From Flavobacterium psychrophilum (lineage in GTDB: Bacteria; Bacteroidota; Bacteroidia; Flavobacteriales; Flavobacteriaceae): a stretch of DNA of 14,354 nucleotides. The stretch spans positions 1 through 14,354 of the forward strand of contig CAMBHH010000082.1 in assembly GCA_945866505.1 (NCBI GenBank). The letters run 5' to 3'. Positions 1-6,971 of this stretch are shown one piece after another. The notes under the pieces are model-generated. The model had not been told where the DNA came from and did not search any database. It was given only the letters and a program-made list of their open reading frames with translations. Position 1 is the first letter of the stretch. Each line of letters starts with the position of its first letter. Both the position numbers and the translations under genes were made by a program.

Positions 1-66
1 CTTCAAAAAAACCATACCGCCCCAAGGCGTAATCTCTTTATTGGTAAAGGATACATCGAATTCCAT
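1..66 (-). CDS. IS1380-type transposase, N-terminal fragment (runs off left edge)
   Basis: Reading leftwards from an ATG at 66, 22 codons remain open to the window edge. The peptide begins MEFDVSFTNKEITPWGGM and continues VFLK. The stretch around TNKEITPWGG followed by a hydrophobic V-F-L-K resembles, from memory, the start of IS1380-family DDE transposases of Flavobacteria and Bacteroides. Its position some 75 bases inside an IS-like terminus supports this. The catalytic DDE domain lies outside the window, so the family call rests on a short N-terminus and the terminal sequence. It reads in the same direction as the upstream operon, but probably has its own promoter inside the element. Whether the element is intact cannot be judged. 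Confidence 0.6.
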   Translation of the reverse strand, partial: MEFDVSFTNKEITPWGGMVFLK

Positions 67-74
67 AGTGTTGA

Positions 75-136
75 TTTTTCTAATGCTACGCATTAGGATT
101 TTGAACTCAAATTTAGTTGTTTTTTTCTAATGCGTA
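75..136. repeat. Nested direct and inverted repeats at the IS tip
   Basis: The 12-mer tttttctaatgc occurs at 75-86 and again at 122-133. In addition, tacgcattag at 87-96 is the exact reverse complement of ctaatgcgta at 127-136, and 80-96 is itself a palindrome with 7-base arms around a 3-base loop (ctaatgc, tac, gcattag). The outer copy overlaps the presumed terminal inverted repeat. The inner copy lies just upstream of the transposase ATG. Such an arrangement could be a transposase binding-site array or an attenuating hairpin in the transposase leader. This function is inference. Confidence 0.7.
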
Positions 137-234
137 ATCTGGGTTAAAAAGATAATTATACTGAGTACTAAAACCGACTATTTTATTCCTTGTTAAATCG
201 TTGCGAGTAATTTTCACTAGTTTTTACTGTAAGG

Positions 235-255
235 AAAAAGTTTGCAATACTTTTT
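235..255. terminator. Weak AT-rich hairpin, possible operon terminator
   Basis: The arms aaaaagt (235-241) and acttttt (249-255) pair over a 7-base loop, 34 to 54 bases beyond the stop codon of the last propeller gene. On the plus strand it is followed by a T-rich run; on the minus strand, the direction of the operon, the run is the arm itself. The stem has only one G-C pair, so it would be a poor intrinsic terminator. The rest of 144-288 shows no ORF, convincing promoter or stronger hairpin. Confidence 0.25.
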
Positions 256-288
256 TATTTTCAGAGGAACTTTATTTTAACATTTATT

Positions 289-1329
289 CTATTTCACAAA
301 TGCCATTCCGTCTGGAATTTTACCCGTTCCGATGGTGCTAACTACAGTAAAAGTTTTCATATCAATTACTTCAATTTTGTTGGCGTTGGAATTGGCCACA
401 AAAGCATATAATCCATTTGGGTGCATTAAGATATTAACTGGACGTGGTGTATGGTAAAGTATTTTTTCTAGTAACGTTGTTTTACCATTAAGAATGATGT
501 TCTTAATTTTCTCTTTGGATGCTTGATTATAGACTGCGATAGCGCCATCAACAGCATTTACCACTAAACAATATTTACCATCTGTAGAGAATTTTAACTT
601 TAAAGGCTCGACGCCTGTTTTTAAGGTATTTACAATTTCAAAAGTAGATGTGTTTATAATCGTTATCGAACTTTCTTTGGTGTTGGTCACCCAAATTTCT
701 GACCCGTCAGGGGTAATATCAATGCCTTTTCTTCCTACACCACAAGGAATTATTTTAATAACTTTGTTGAGATTTATGTCAATTACACTAATGGAACCCG
801 AGTCAATATTAGTTACATAAGCTATCAATTTGTTAGGATGGAATACTAGTAGATGGCTCTTTTTTTGTTTGGTGTTTATCTGCCTTTCAATTTTATTGGT
901 TTCAACATTAATTACTAATAAGTCATTGTTTACATAATCGATTACAGCAACTTCATTTGTATTATGTGTAGCCACAATGCCATTTACTTTTATGTTCCTG
1001 TTTAAACTTATATTTTTTTCAAATTTATTGTTTTTGGTGTTAATAACTTTAATGGGGTTTCCATTGGTAGACTCATAATTTGTATAAACAACTCTATTTT
1101 CATTAGCGGTTGTTACAATTTCATGAGAAAGAATATCAATAGGAATTTCTGCTATTTCCTTTCCAGTAAATAGATCAATAACTTGAATATCTTCACTTAT
1201 TTTATTAATAACATATAATTTTCCACTGGTTTTGATAGTATAAGATGGTAATCTAAAAACAGCAAGTGATAGTCGCAACAATAAGTAAACCATTACAAAT
1301 GCTACAAAAACATAGATAAGTCGTTTCAT
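289..1329 (-). CDS. YVTN-family seven-bladed beta-propeller protein, copy 2
   Basis: This 346-residue protein is membrane-anchored. Residues 5-25 form a hydrophobic N-terminal segment with no lipobox or obvious cleavage site, so the propeller probably sits in the periplasm on an uncleaved anchor. About seven repeats of roughly 40 residues follow, with hallmark strands such as AYVTN (170-174), DITPDG (204-209), IWVTN (212-216) and AFVANS (309-314), and a recurring VID-type strand. YVTN propellers are binding or scaffold domains; no catalytic residues or CxxCH haem motif are visible. It is a tandem paralogue of the gene 13 bases upstream (about 58% identical by hand alignment). The last 55-60 residues are nearly the same, while blades 2-3 have diverged. 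It is the last gene of the convoy. Its partner is probably the GMC dehydrogenase module, but this rests only on location. Confidence 0.85.
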   Translation of the reverse strand: MKRLIYVFVAFVMVYLLLRLSLAVFRLPSYTIKTSGKLYVINKISEDIQVIDLFTGKEIAEIPIDILSHEIVTTANENRVVYTNYESTNGNPIKVINTKNNKFEKNISLNRNIKVNGIVATHNTNEVAVIDYVNNDLLVINVETNKIERQINTKQKKSHLLVFHPNKLIAYVTNIDSGSISVIDINLNKVIKIIPCGVGRKGIDITPDGSEIWVTNTKESSITIINTSTFEIVNTLKTGVEPLKLKFSTDGKYCLVVNAVDGAIAVYNQASKEKIKNIILNGKTTLLEKILYHTPRPVNILMHPNGLYAFVANSNANKIEVIDMKTFTVVSTIGTGKIPDGMAFVK

Positions 1330-1342
1330 GCACGAGCTAAAA

Positions 1343-2389
1343 TTAATTGATTAAAGCTAAACCGTCTGGGATTTTACCTGTTGCAATAGTACTAATTACA
1401 GTAAATGTTTTCATATCAATCACTTCAATTCTATTAGCATTGGAATTAGCCACAAAAGCATATAACCCATTAGGATGAATTAAAATACCAACGGGGCGGG
1501 GCGTATGATAAAGTATTTTTTCAACCAGATTAGCCTTTCCGTGAAGTCTTATCGTTTTGATTTGCTTTTTAGTGTGCTGGTCATAAACAGAAATGGTTCC
1601 ATCGCTTGCATTCGTAACCAAACAATGTTTGCCGTCAATTGAAAACTTGAGTCTCAAGGACTCTTTTCCACTGGTTAAAGTATTTGTAATTTGGTACGTG
1701 GCAGTGTTGATAACAGAAATTGTGTTTTCTTTATTGTTGGTTACCCAAAGTTCCAAACCATCAGGCGTAATGTCAATACCTTCTGTTTTGAATCCGCAAG
1801 GAATAATTTTAATTACTTTATCCAAATTTAGGTCAATAACGCTAACAGAACCCGAGTTAATGTTGGATACATACGCAAACGGTTTTTTGGGATGAAGTAC
1901 TAGAAGATGACTGATTATTTGTTGAGTTGGTATGTTTTTTTCGACAATTCCTTTTTCTACATCTACCACTAACAAATTATTACCTATATCGGTAACCACT
2001 CCTACTTTATTGGATTTTGGAAAAGCAACGATTCCGTGTGGTGCTATACTTCCCTCTAACTCAATTGTTTTTTCTATTGTATTAGTTTTTGCGTTGATAA
2101 CCGTGATGCTTTTTCCTAAAACGTCTGGAGTTCCGTAATTAGTAACCACAACTTTACTTTGGTTAGTCAAAGTTGTTGGATCGTGAGGTTCTACTTCAAT
2201 AGGAATTTCTGCGATTTCTTTGCCCTTAAACAAATCAAAAACCGTAATACTGCTGCTGCGTTTATTTACAATATATAATTTTCCATCGGTTTGTATGGTA
2301 TACGAAGGTTTTCTAATAACATAAATTGTTATCTGCAACGCTATAAAGCACAATAAACCAAATAATAATGCTAATTTTATTTTTTTCAT
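1343..2389 (-). CDS. YVTN-family seven-bladed beta-propeller protein, copy 1
   Basis: This 348-residue protein has an N-terminal hydrophobic anchor (about residues 5-25) and about seven 40-residue propeller blades over residues 36-345. Recognisable strands include LYIVN (38-42), AYVSN (172-176), DITPDG (206-211), LWVTN (214-218) and AFVANS (311-316). Cys14 lies in the hydrophobic segment but lacks a lipobox (Leu precedes it), so lipoprotein processing is unlikely. Cys198 and Cys256 are shared with the second copy. Unlike copy 2, it keeps the proline-histidine motifs EPHD (67-70) and PHG (117-119) in the early blades. The ATG overlaps the stop of the GMC gene as ATGA, which implies translational coupling with the oxidoreductase and is the best local evidence that the propeller works with it. 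The biochemical role is unknown; a periplasmic partner or scaffold is plausible. Confidence 0.87.
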   Translation of the reverse strand: MKKIKLALLFGLLCFIALQITIYVIRKPSYTIQTDGKLYIVNKRSSSITVFDLFKGKEIAEIPIEVEPHDPTTLTNQSKVVVTNYGTPDVLGKSITVINAKTNTIEKTIELEGSIAPHGIVAFPKSNKVGVVTDIGNNLLVVDVEKGIVEKNIPTQQIISHLLVLHPKKPFAYVSNINSGSVSVIDLNLDKVIKIIPCGFKTEGIDITPDGLELWVTNNKENTISVINTATYQITNTLTSGKESLRLKFSIDGKHCLVTNASDGTISVYDQHTKKQIKTIRLHGKANLVEKILYHTPRPVGILIHPNGLYAFVANSNANRIEVIDMKTFTVISTIATGKIPDGLALIN

Positions 2390-4071
2390 AATTGATTGGA
2401 CTGAAATTGTTTAAGAGCAAATTGGCATGCTCTGGCGGTAATTGCCATATAAGTTAAGGACGGATTTTGGCAACCAGAAGAGGTCATAAAGCTTCCATCA
2501 GTGATAAAAACATTTTTTACATCGTGCATTTGGTTGTATTTATTTAAAACTGAAGTTTTGGGATCAAGTCCCATTCTTGCAGTTCCCATTTCGTGTACTG
2601 CTGAGCCTGGATCAGGATAAGTTCTATAACTTCCAACATTTTTAAAACCTGCTTTGGTTAGCATTTCCTCGCTGGCTTTAGTCATATGTTCCAGCATAGC
2701 CAATTCATTTTCTCTGTATTTAAAGTCGACCTTAATTATGGGAAGCCCCCATTGATCTACATTTTCGGAATCTAGTGTAATTTTGTTTTCATAATTGGGT
2801 AACGATTCTCCTCGTCCACCAAGAGCAATTTCCCATTTTCCTGGAGTTGCCAAATTAGCTTTTAAAGAAACCCCAAAACCAACTGTATCCACTGATTGCC
2901 AATTTTCTCTTTCTCCTTTGCCTTGAATACCATAACCTCTTAAAAAATCAGTTTTTTCTGTTTTAGTATCTAAATTTTGAAATCTTGGTATATAAAATGT
3001 TCCGGGAGATCTGCCTTCATAATATTTGTCTTGTAACCCGTCAAATGTCCCATAAGAACCTTCATTTACTACGTGATCCATTAGATTGTGCCCAACTTGT
3101 AAGCTAGAATTACCCAGACCATTAGGAAAAGACGGCGAAACAGAATTCAGTAAAATGGCAGCGGTTGCTATGGCTGAGGCATTTAAGAATATTATTTTCG
3201 CATAATAATTCGTTTCCTTTTTAGTTATTGCATCAATTACAACTACACCAATTGCTTTTTTTTGCACTTCATCATATAGTACTTCTTTTACAATAGAATC
3301 TGGTCTTAGGGTTAAATTACCAGTTTCCTGAGCATCTAACAATGTTGATGAATTGCTGCTAAAATAGCCAGAAAATGGACATCCTCTACTGCATAGATTG
3401 CGATATTGACAAGGTCCTCGGCCTTTTTTAGCCTCGGTTAAATTGGCGACTCTGCCATTTATTATAACCCGATCTGAATATTCTGTACTAATTTTTTCTT
3501 GTAAATGCAATTCTACAGCGTTCATTGGGATTGGTGGCAAAAAAATACCGTCTGGCAAGTGCGGTAGCGATTCTGCACGACCACTAATTCCAACATATTC
3601 CTCAACGTAATCGTACCATTTGGCTAAATCGTTGTATCGAATTGGCCAATCCACTCCGTGCCCATCTTTTTTATTGGCTTCAAAATCCAAATCAGAAAGG
3701 CGGTAACACTGACGTCCCCAAGTTAATGATCGACCACCAACCTGATACCCTCTAATCCATTTGTAAGGATTAACTTGAGTGTATGGGTGCTGCTTATCGT
3801 TGACATAAAAATGTTTATTGGTGTCATCACAATGACTGCTTTGGACGGGTCTTTCTTCCAAATCTTTGTTGCATAAATGACCTCTGTTTTTAAAATCCCA
3901 AGGACTTTGTAAAGCAGTTGTATAATCGACAATATGATCTACTTTGCGACCTCTTTCTAATAGCAAAGTTTTTAAACCTCCTTCAGTGAGCTCTTTGGCT
4001 GCCCAACCTCCACTGATACCTGAACCTACTACAATAGCATCAAAAGTATTTTCTGTTGTTTGATTTTTCAT
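2386..4071 (-). CDS. GMC-family FAD oxidoreductase, sugar dehydrogenase catalytic subunit
   Basis: This 561-residue flavoprotein should oxidise a hydroxyl of a sugar or sugar-like alcohol and pass electrons to an acceptor. The N-terminal dinucleotide fold shows GSGISG (16-21) and the ribose-binding Glu39 in LLERG. The C-terminal GMC domain shows the catalytic histidine in VHEMGTARMG (His493) and the second active-site position in QNP (Asn536). Cys221, Cys227 and Cys231 form a CX5CX3C cluster, in the region where the FAD-dependent glucose dehydrogenases carry an Fe-S cluster near the flavin. There is no signal peptide. In this family the large subunit is exported with its Tat-bearing small subunit, and that gene lies 7 bases upstream. 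The stop overlaps the start of propeller copy 1 (ATGA). The substrate cannot be told from sequence; glucoside 3-dehydrogenase, gluconate and glucose dehydrogenase-like activities are all possible. Confidence 0.9.
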   Translation of the reverse strand: MKNQTTENTFDAIVVGSGISGGWAAKELTEGGLKTLLLERGRKVDHIVDYTTALQSPWDFKNRGHLCNKDLEERPVQSSHCDDTNKHFYVNDKQHPYTQVNPYKWIRGYQVGGRSLTWGRQCYRLSDLDFEANKKDGHGVDWPIRYNDLAKWYDYVEEYVGISGRAESLPHLPDGIFLPPIPMNAVELHLQEKISTEYSDRVIINGRVANLTEAKKGRGPCQYRNLCSRGCPFSGYFSSNSSTLLDAQETGNLTLRPDSIVKEVLYDEVQKKAIGVVVIDAITKKETNYYAKIIFLNASAIATAAILLNSVSPSFPNGLGNSSLQVGHNLMDHVVNEGSYGTFDGLQDKYYEGRSPGTFYIPRFQNLDTKTEKTDFLRGYGIQGKGERENWQSVDTVGFGVSLKANLATPGKWEIALGGRGESLPNYENKITLDSENVDQWGLPIIKVDFKYRENELAMLEHMTKASEEMLTKAGFKNVGSYRTYPDPGSAVHEMGTARMGLDPKTSVLNKYNQMHDVKNVFITDGSFMTSSGCQNPSLTYMAITARACQFALKQFQSNQL

Positions 4072-4078
4072 AGTCTAA

Positions 4079-4651
4079 TTATTTTGTTGCCCACGATTTT
4101 TGATTAACACCAAGCTTGGTAATGGCTATATATTTTCCTGGAATAAGTTGGTACTCTAAATGTTTTGTAGCGCCAAGTTCGGAAGTACAGTAACCTTCGA
4201 TGGTTAATGATTTTAAAATATCGTAAAAAGGGCGTCCTTGTAATTTATTACTAATTTTCGAAAATAAGCCGTTGGAACCTGAGTTCTTGTCTAAATCTTC
4301 TACAATTTTAATTTTTTGAATCGCGTTACATTTTTCAAAATTATGATTATTGTTGCTAACACAATTTTCCTGCAACTCGGTCAGTCCATTTATGAAATTA
4401 TTGTATTCTTTTATTGGCGCACAGTCTTCCATATAACTAATTATATATTCGTGTACCAATGCTTCTTTAGCACCTGGAGTTGTTGTTGGAGGTATAATAA
4501 CGTTTGCTAATTCGGCAATTAGGGTCGCCTGAGCTTTTAATTTTCCTCTTTCTTGGTTAGAATGTCCAATGAAATATTTTACACCAATTACTGAAGCGTA
4601 ACCAAGTCCTGCGACTCCCAAAATCCCTTTAATGGCTGTTCTTCTATTCAT
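4079..4651 (-). CDS. Gluconate 2-dehydrogenase subunit 3 family protein (Tat-type small subunit)
   Basis: This 190-residue protein is the small, Tat-targeted chaperone-like subunit of membrane sugar dehydrogenases. It starts with a twin-arginine-like leader, NRRTAIKG, followed by a hydrophobic Gly/Ala/Val stretch to about residue 28. This is close to the S/T-RR-x-F-L-K consensus, but with Ala in the Phe position. The family hallmarks follow: a helix ending in ANVIIPPT then TPGAKEA (about 49-65), and near the C-terminus IEGYCTSELGATKHLEYQLIPG (about 151-172). It lies directly before the GMC gene with a 7-base gap, the standard small-large subunit order, so the two should form one complex exported together. 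The 44-base gap to the upstream glycosyltransferase shows no Bacteroidetes-type promoter (TTTG / TAnnTTTG) that I can see. Confidence 0.88.
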   Translation of the reverse strand: MNRRTAIKGILGVAGLGYASVIGVKYFIGHSNQERGKLKAQATLIAELANVIIPPTTTPGAKEALVHEYIISYMEDCAPIKEYNNFINGLTELQENCVSNNNHNFEKCNAIQKIKIVEDLDKNSGSNGLFSKISNKLQGRPFYDILKSLTIEGYCTSELGATKHLEYQLIPGKYIAITKLGVNQKSWATK

Positions 4652-4695
4652 CTTTAATAGTTATTGATAGGGTTATTACTATTTACTATTTCTAT

Positions 4696-5886
4696 TTAGT
4701 TTGCGCGTTTCGATCTTTCCCAGTTCACAGATTGTGATTTTTTCATGTAGCGAAAAAATCCTAATACAACCGATAAGTTCATAATGAAAAAGTAATAAGG
4801 AACAAATAGAATTTTTATCCTTGTTTCCCTATTTTCAAGAAACCAACCTGTTAATGCAGCAACATAGAAAAGCAGTTGCAACCAAAACATAATGGAATAA
4901 AGTCCAAAACTAAAAAGCCCCTCATTAAAAGCTAGGACAAATAGCAGTGGTATTAATACAACTAAACAGAGTGGAGTTAAAGTCCAACGCAAAACACGGT
5001 GTGAAATGTATTGAAATGAAAGCGTACCATATTTAAAAATGTTAAGTAAAGACCGTAACCTAACGATGGCTTGAATTCCTCCTGCAGAAATTCGAATTTT
5101 TCGTTTTAATTCTTCTTTTACATTGGCAGAAGCCGATTCAATTGCGTAAGCATCAGGATCATATTGAATAGTATACCCATCTTGTGCGACTCTTAGTGAA
5201 ATTATGAAATCATCGAGTAAAGTATCAGGCTCTACGTGGCGATACAATTCGGTTCTAATCGCAAACAATTCGCCGGCCGCTCCAACAACGGAATACAATT
5301 CAGCATCCCATTTTTTCAAAGTAGATTCATACTTCCAATACAAGCCTTCGCCTGCTCCAGAGGCAACATCCGTTTCTTTATTTATAATTCTTTTTTCCCC
5401 TGAAACACAACCTACTTTGGGCGTAGCAAATAAATTTACAATGCGTCTGATGGATTCTTTACCAAGTCCAGTATTGGCATCACTAAATATGACTATAGGT
5501 GTTTTAACAAATGCCATACCACGGTTCATCGCACCAATTTTTCCGTTTCTCGCATCTAAATGGTGTACCGTTGTGTTTGGATATTTACGTACTAAATCTG
5601 GCGTGCCATCATCGGAACCATCGGTAACCCAAATGATGTTTAATTTTTCTTTTGGGTAATCCAATTCTAATGAATTTTTCATTTTAGCATCAACATAATC
5701 CTTTTCGTTATAAGCGGCTATAAACAAGGTCACCTCTGGTTCATAATCAGGATTAAGAATAGGTTTTTTGCCAATATTAAAAACCCGACGAATTTTAATA
5801 ATTAGGTATAACAAAATACCATAACCCACATAAGTATATACTATTATGAAAAGTAGTATCCAAAAAATAATTTTTAAAATTAGCAT
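4696..5886 (-). CDS. Membrane-associated family 2 glycosyltransferase
   Basis: This 396-residue inverting GT2 faces the cytoplasm and probably extends the polysaccharide repeat unit or glycan chain. A transmembrane helix (about 3-30) precedes the GT-A domain. The GT-A domain has the nucleotide-sugar motif FIAAYNE (55-61), DGSDD (89-93), the metal-binding SDAN (135-138) and the acceptor-side LLDDF (223-227). Where processive synthases have Q/RxxRW, this protein reads RKIRISAGG (262-270). About four C-terminal hydrophobic helices occupy residues 293-375, and the protein ends in a basic WERSKR tail. The architecture is that of the BcsA/HasA-like membrane GT2s, but the missing tryptophan motif argues for a non-cellulose, perhaps non-processive enzyme. 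It is the last polysaccharide gene before the dehydrogenase module. The donor sugar is unknown. Confidence 0.88.
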   Translation of the reverse strand: MLILKIIFWILLFIIVYTYVGYGILLYLIIKIRRVFNIGKKPILNPDYEPEVTLFIAAYNEKDYVDAKMKNSLELDYPKEKLNIIWVTDGSDDGTPDLVRKYPNTTVHHLDARNGKIGAMNRGMAFVKTPIVIFSDANTGLGKESIRRIVNLFATPKVGCVSGEKRIINKETDVASGAGEGLYWKYESTLKKWDAELYSVVGAAGELFAIRTELYRHVEPDTLLDDFIISLRVAQDGYTIQYDPDAYAIESASANVKEELKRKIRISAGGIQAIVRLRSLLNIFKYGTLSFQYISHRVLRWTLTPLCLVVLIPLLFVLAFNEGLFSFGLYSIMFWLQLLFYVAALTGWFLENRETRIKILFVPYYFFIMNLSVVLGFFRYMKKSQSVNWERSKRAN

Positions 5887-5931
5887 ATTAGATCAGTTTA
5901 ATAGGTTTATAAATTTGAAGGCAATATATAA

Positions 5932-6942
5932 TTATTTTTTTCCAAGAAACAGCAATCGTGTGATCTTAAATCGTTTCAGAATTTTTTCGGTTAGAATAGG
6001 CAATGACAGGCCCGCAACTAAAGAAACAGTAAAAATTAAAGCAGAAGATTGAATATCAAACCTCTTAGCAATAATTCTTCCGCTGGCAGTTCCGAAGCCG
6101 TGAAATAAATAAATGGAATAGGCAAAACCGCCAAACCAGATTAACCATTTTGTTTCAAATCGATACCTTAATAGCAATATAGTTCCTGTAATTCCAATTA
6201 GCAAACCGATTATATTGTCTTTGTAAACAGTGTAATCAATGACTTTAAACCAAGATAATTGTTGGATGGTTATACAAAGTACCAAAATTATTGGGATGGA
6301 ATATTTCATATGCTGTCTTTGAAAAAAGACTTTGAATCGGTTTAAACCAACTCCTAAAATAAAATAAGGCAATAAATACATTGCTCCTTTGTAACTGAAA
6401 TAATTAGGCAGTTCCTCAGAAATAACCACGTCTCGGATTAGTAAAGTAAAAAGGGAAACACCAAAAAATACAAACCAGCTATTGATGGTATTCATTTTAT
6501 TGAAGGAATCAATAAACGCCATAATAACGAAAACAAGAAATAGCGAATATAAATACCAATATAAGGTGTACGGAAATAACAGTAATTTCCAAATATCCAA
6601 GAGATTTCCTTTGTTATTTGTTCCGGGTGTAAAATATTGAACCAAAAAATAGCACATTCCAACGACTAACATTGGCACAAGAACCCGCATCACTTTTTTT
6701 AGTATAAAATCATTTGTTTTTTCGTAACTAACAGGTTTAAGGGTATAGACCCATCCAGCAATGACCGTAAAAAGAGGCATTTGTATGGAGTCTATAAAGG
6801 TGTCGTAAAAATAACGTAAAAAAGAATCATCACGAACCATCATGCCACCATCTGATTCCGATCCGATAACATGACCTATAACTACCAAAATGATAACGGC
6901 ACCTCTGAGCGTTTCTATAGTTTGATCTTTATCCGAATTCAT
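5932..6942 (-). CDS. Acyltransferase family 3 membrane protein (polysaccharide O-acylation)
   Basis: This integral-membrane acyltransferase should move an acyl group, usually acetyl, onto sugar hydroxyls during polysaccharide assembly. From the ATG at 6942 it is 336 residues. It opens MNSDKDQTIETLRG, the usual family start, followed by the first helix with the invariant histidine in VVIGHVIG (His24). About ten hydrophobic helices follow, and the family's FxxxAGW-type segment is present as FTVIAGWVY. The frame stays open upstream to a TTG at 6990, which would add 16 residues and overlap the previous gene. I prefer the ATG because the family signature begins there and it leaves a natural 29-base gap. 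It sits next to a soluble O-acetyltransferase, so the glycan may carry two different acyl decorations. Confidence 0.88.
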   Translation of the reverse strand: MNSDKDQTIETLRGAVIILVVIGHVIGSESDGGMMVRDDSFLRYFYDTFIDSIQMPLFTVIAGWVYTLKPVSYEKTNDFILKKVMRVLVPMLVVGMCYFLVQYFTPGTNNKGNLLDIWKLLLFPYTLYWYLYSLFLVFVIMAFIDSFNKMNTINSWFVFFGVSLFTLLIRDVVISEELPNYFSYKGAMYLLPYFILGVGLNRFKVFFQRQHMKYSIPIILVLCITIQQLSWFKVIDYTVYKDNIIGLLIGITGTILLLRYRFETKWLIWFGGFAYSIYLFHGFGTASGRIIAKRFDIQSSALIFTVSLVAGLSLPILTEKILKRFKITRLLFLGKK

Positions 6943-6971
6943 TTTATAAAATCTTGATGGTTTTATGATTA

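Larger units (their letters stand above)
1..143 (-). mobile_element. End of an insertion sequence, probably IS1380 family (partial)
   Basis: The outer tip, read on the minus strand from about 143, is CCCAGATTACGCATTAG, followed by an A-rich tract and then the transposase start at 66. IS1380-family elements typically begin with CC and carry short terminal inverted repeats, which fits. The boundary at 142-143 is inferred from this sequence alone. The opposite end lies outside the window, so neither the matching inverted repeat nor the target duplication can be checked. The element sits about 145 bases beyond the last gene of the operon, so it does not visibly interrupt a gene. Confidence 0.55.

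Noticed and set aside
144..288. A strong terminator or promoter in the gap between the operon end and the IS
   Set aside because: Only one 7-base AT-rich hairpin (235-255) was found and no Bacteroidetes TAnnTTTG box in the operon direction; it is reported with low confidence only.
2301..2370. Lipoprotein signal in the first propeller (Cys14 in the hydrophobic N-terminus)
   Set aside because: The residue before Cys14 is Leu, not Gly/Ala/Ser, and the second copy has no cysteine there, so a lipobox is not supported.
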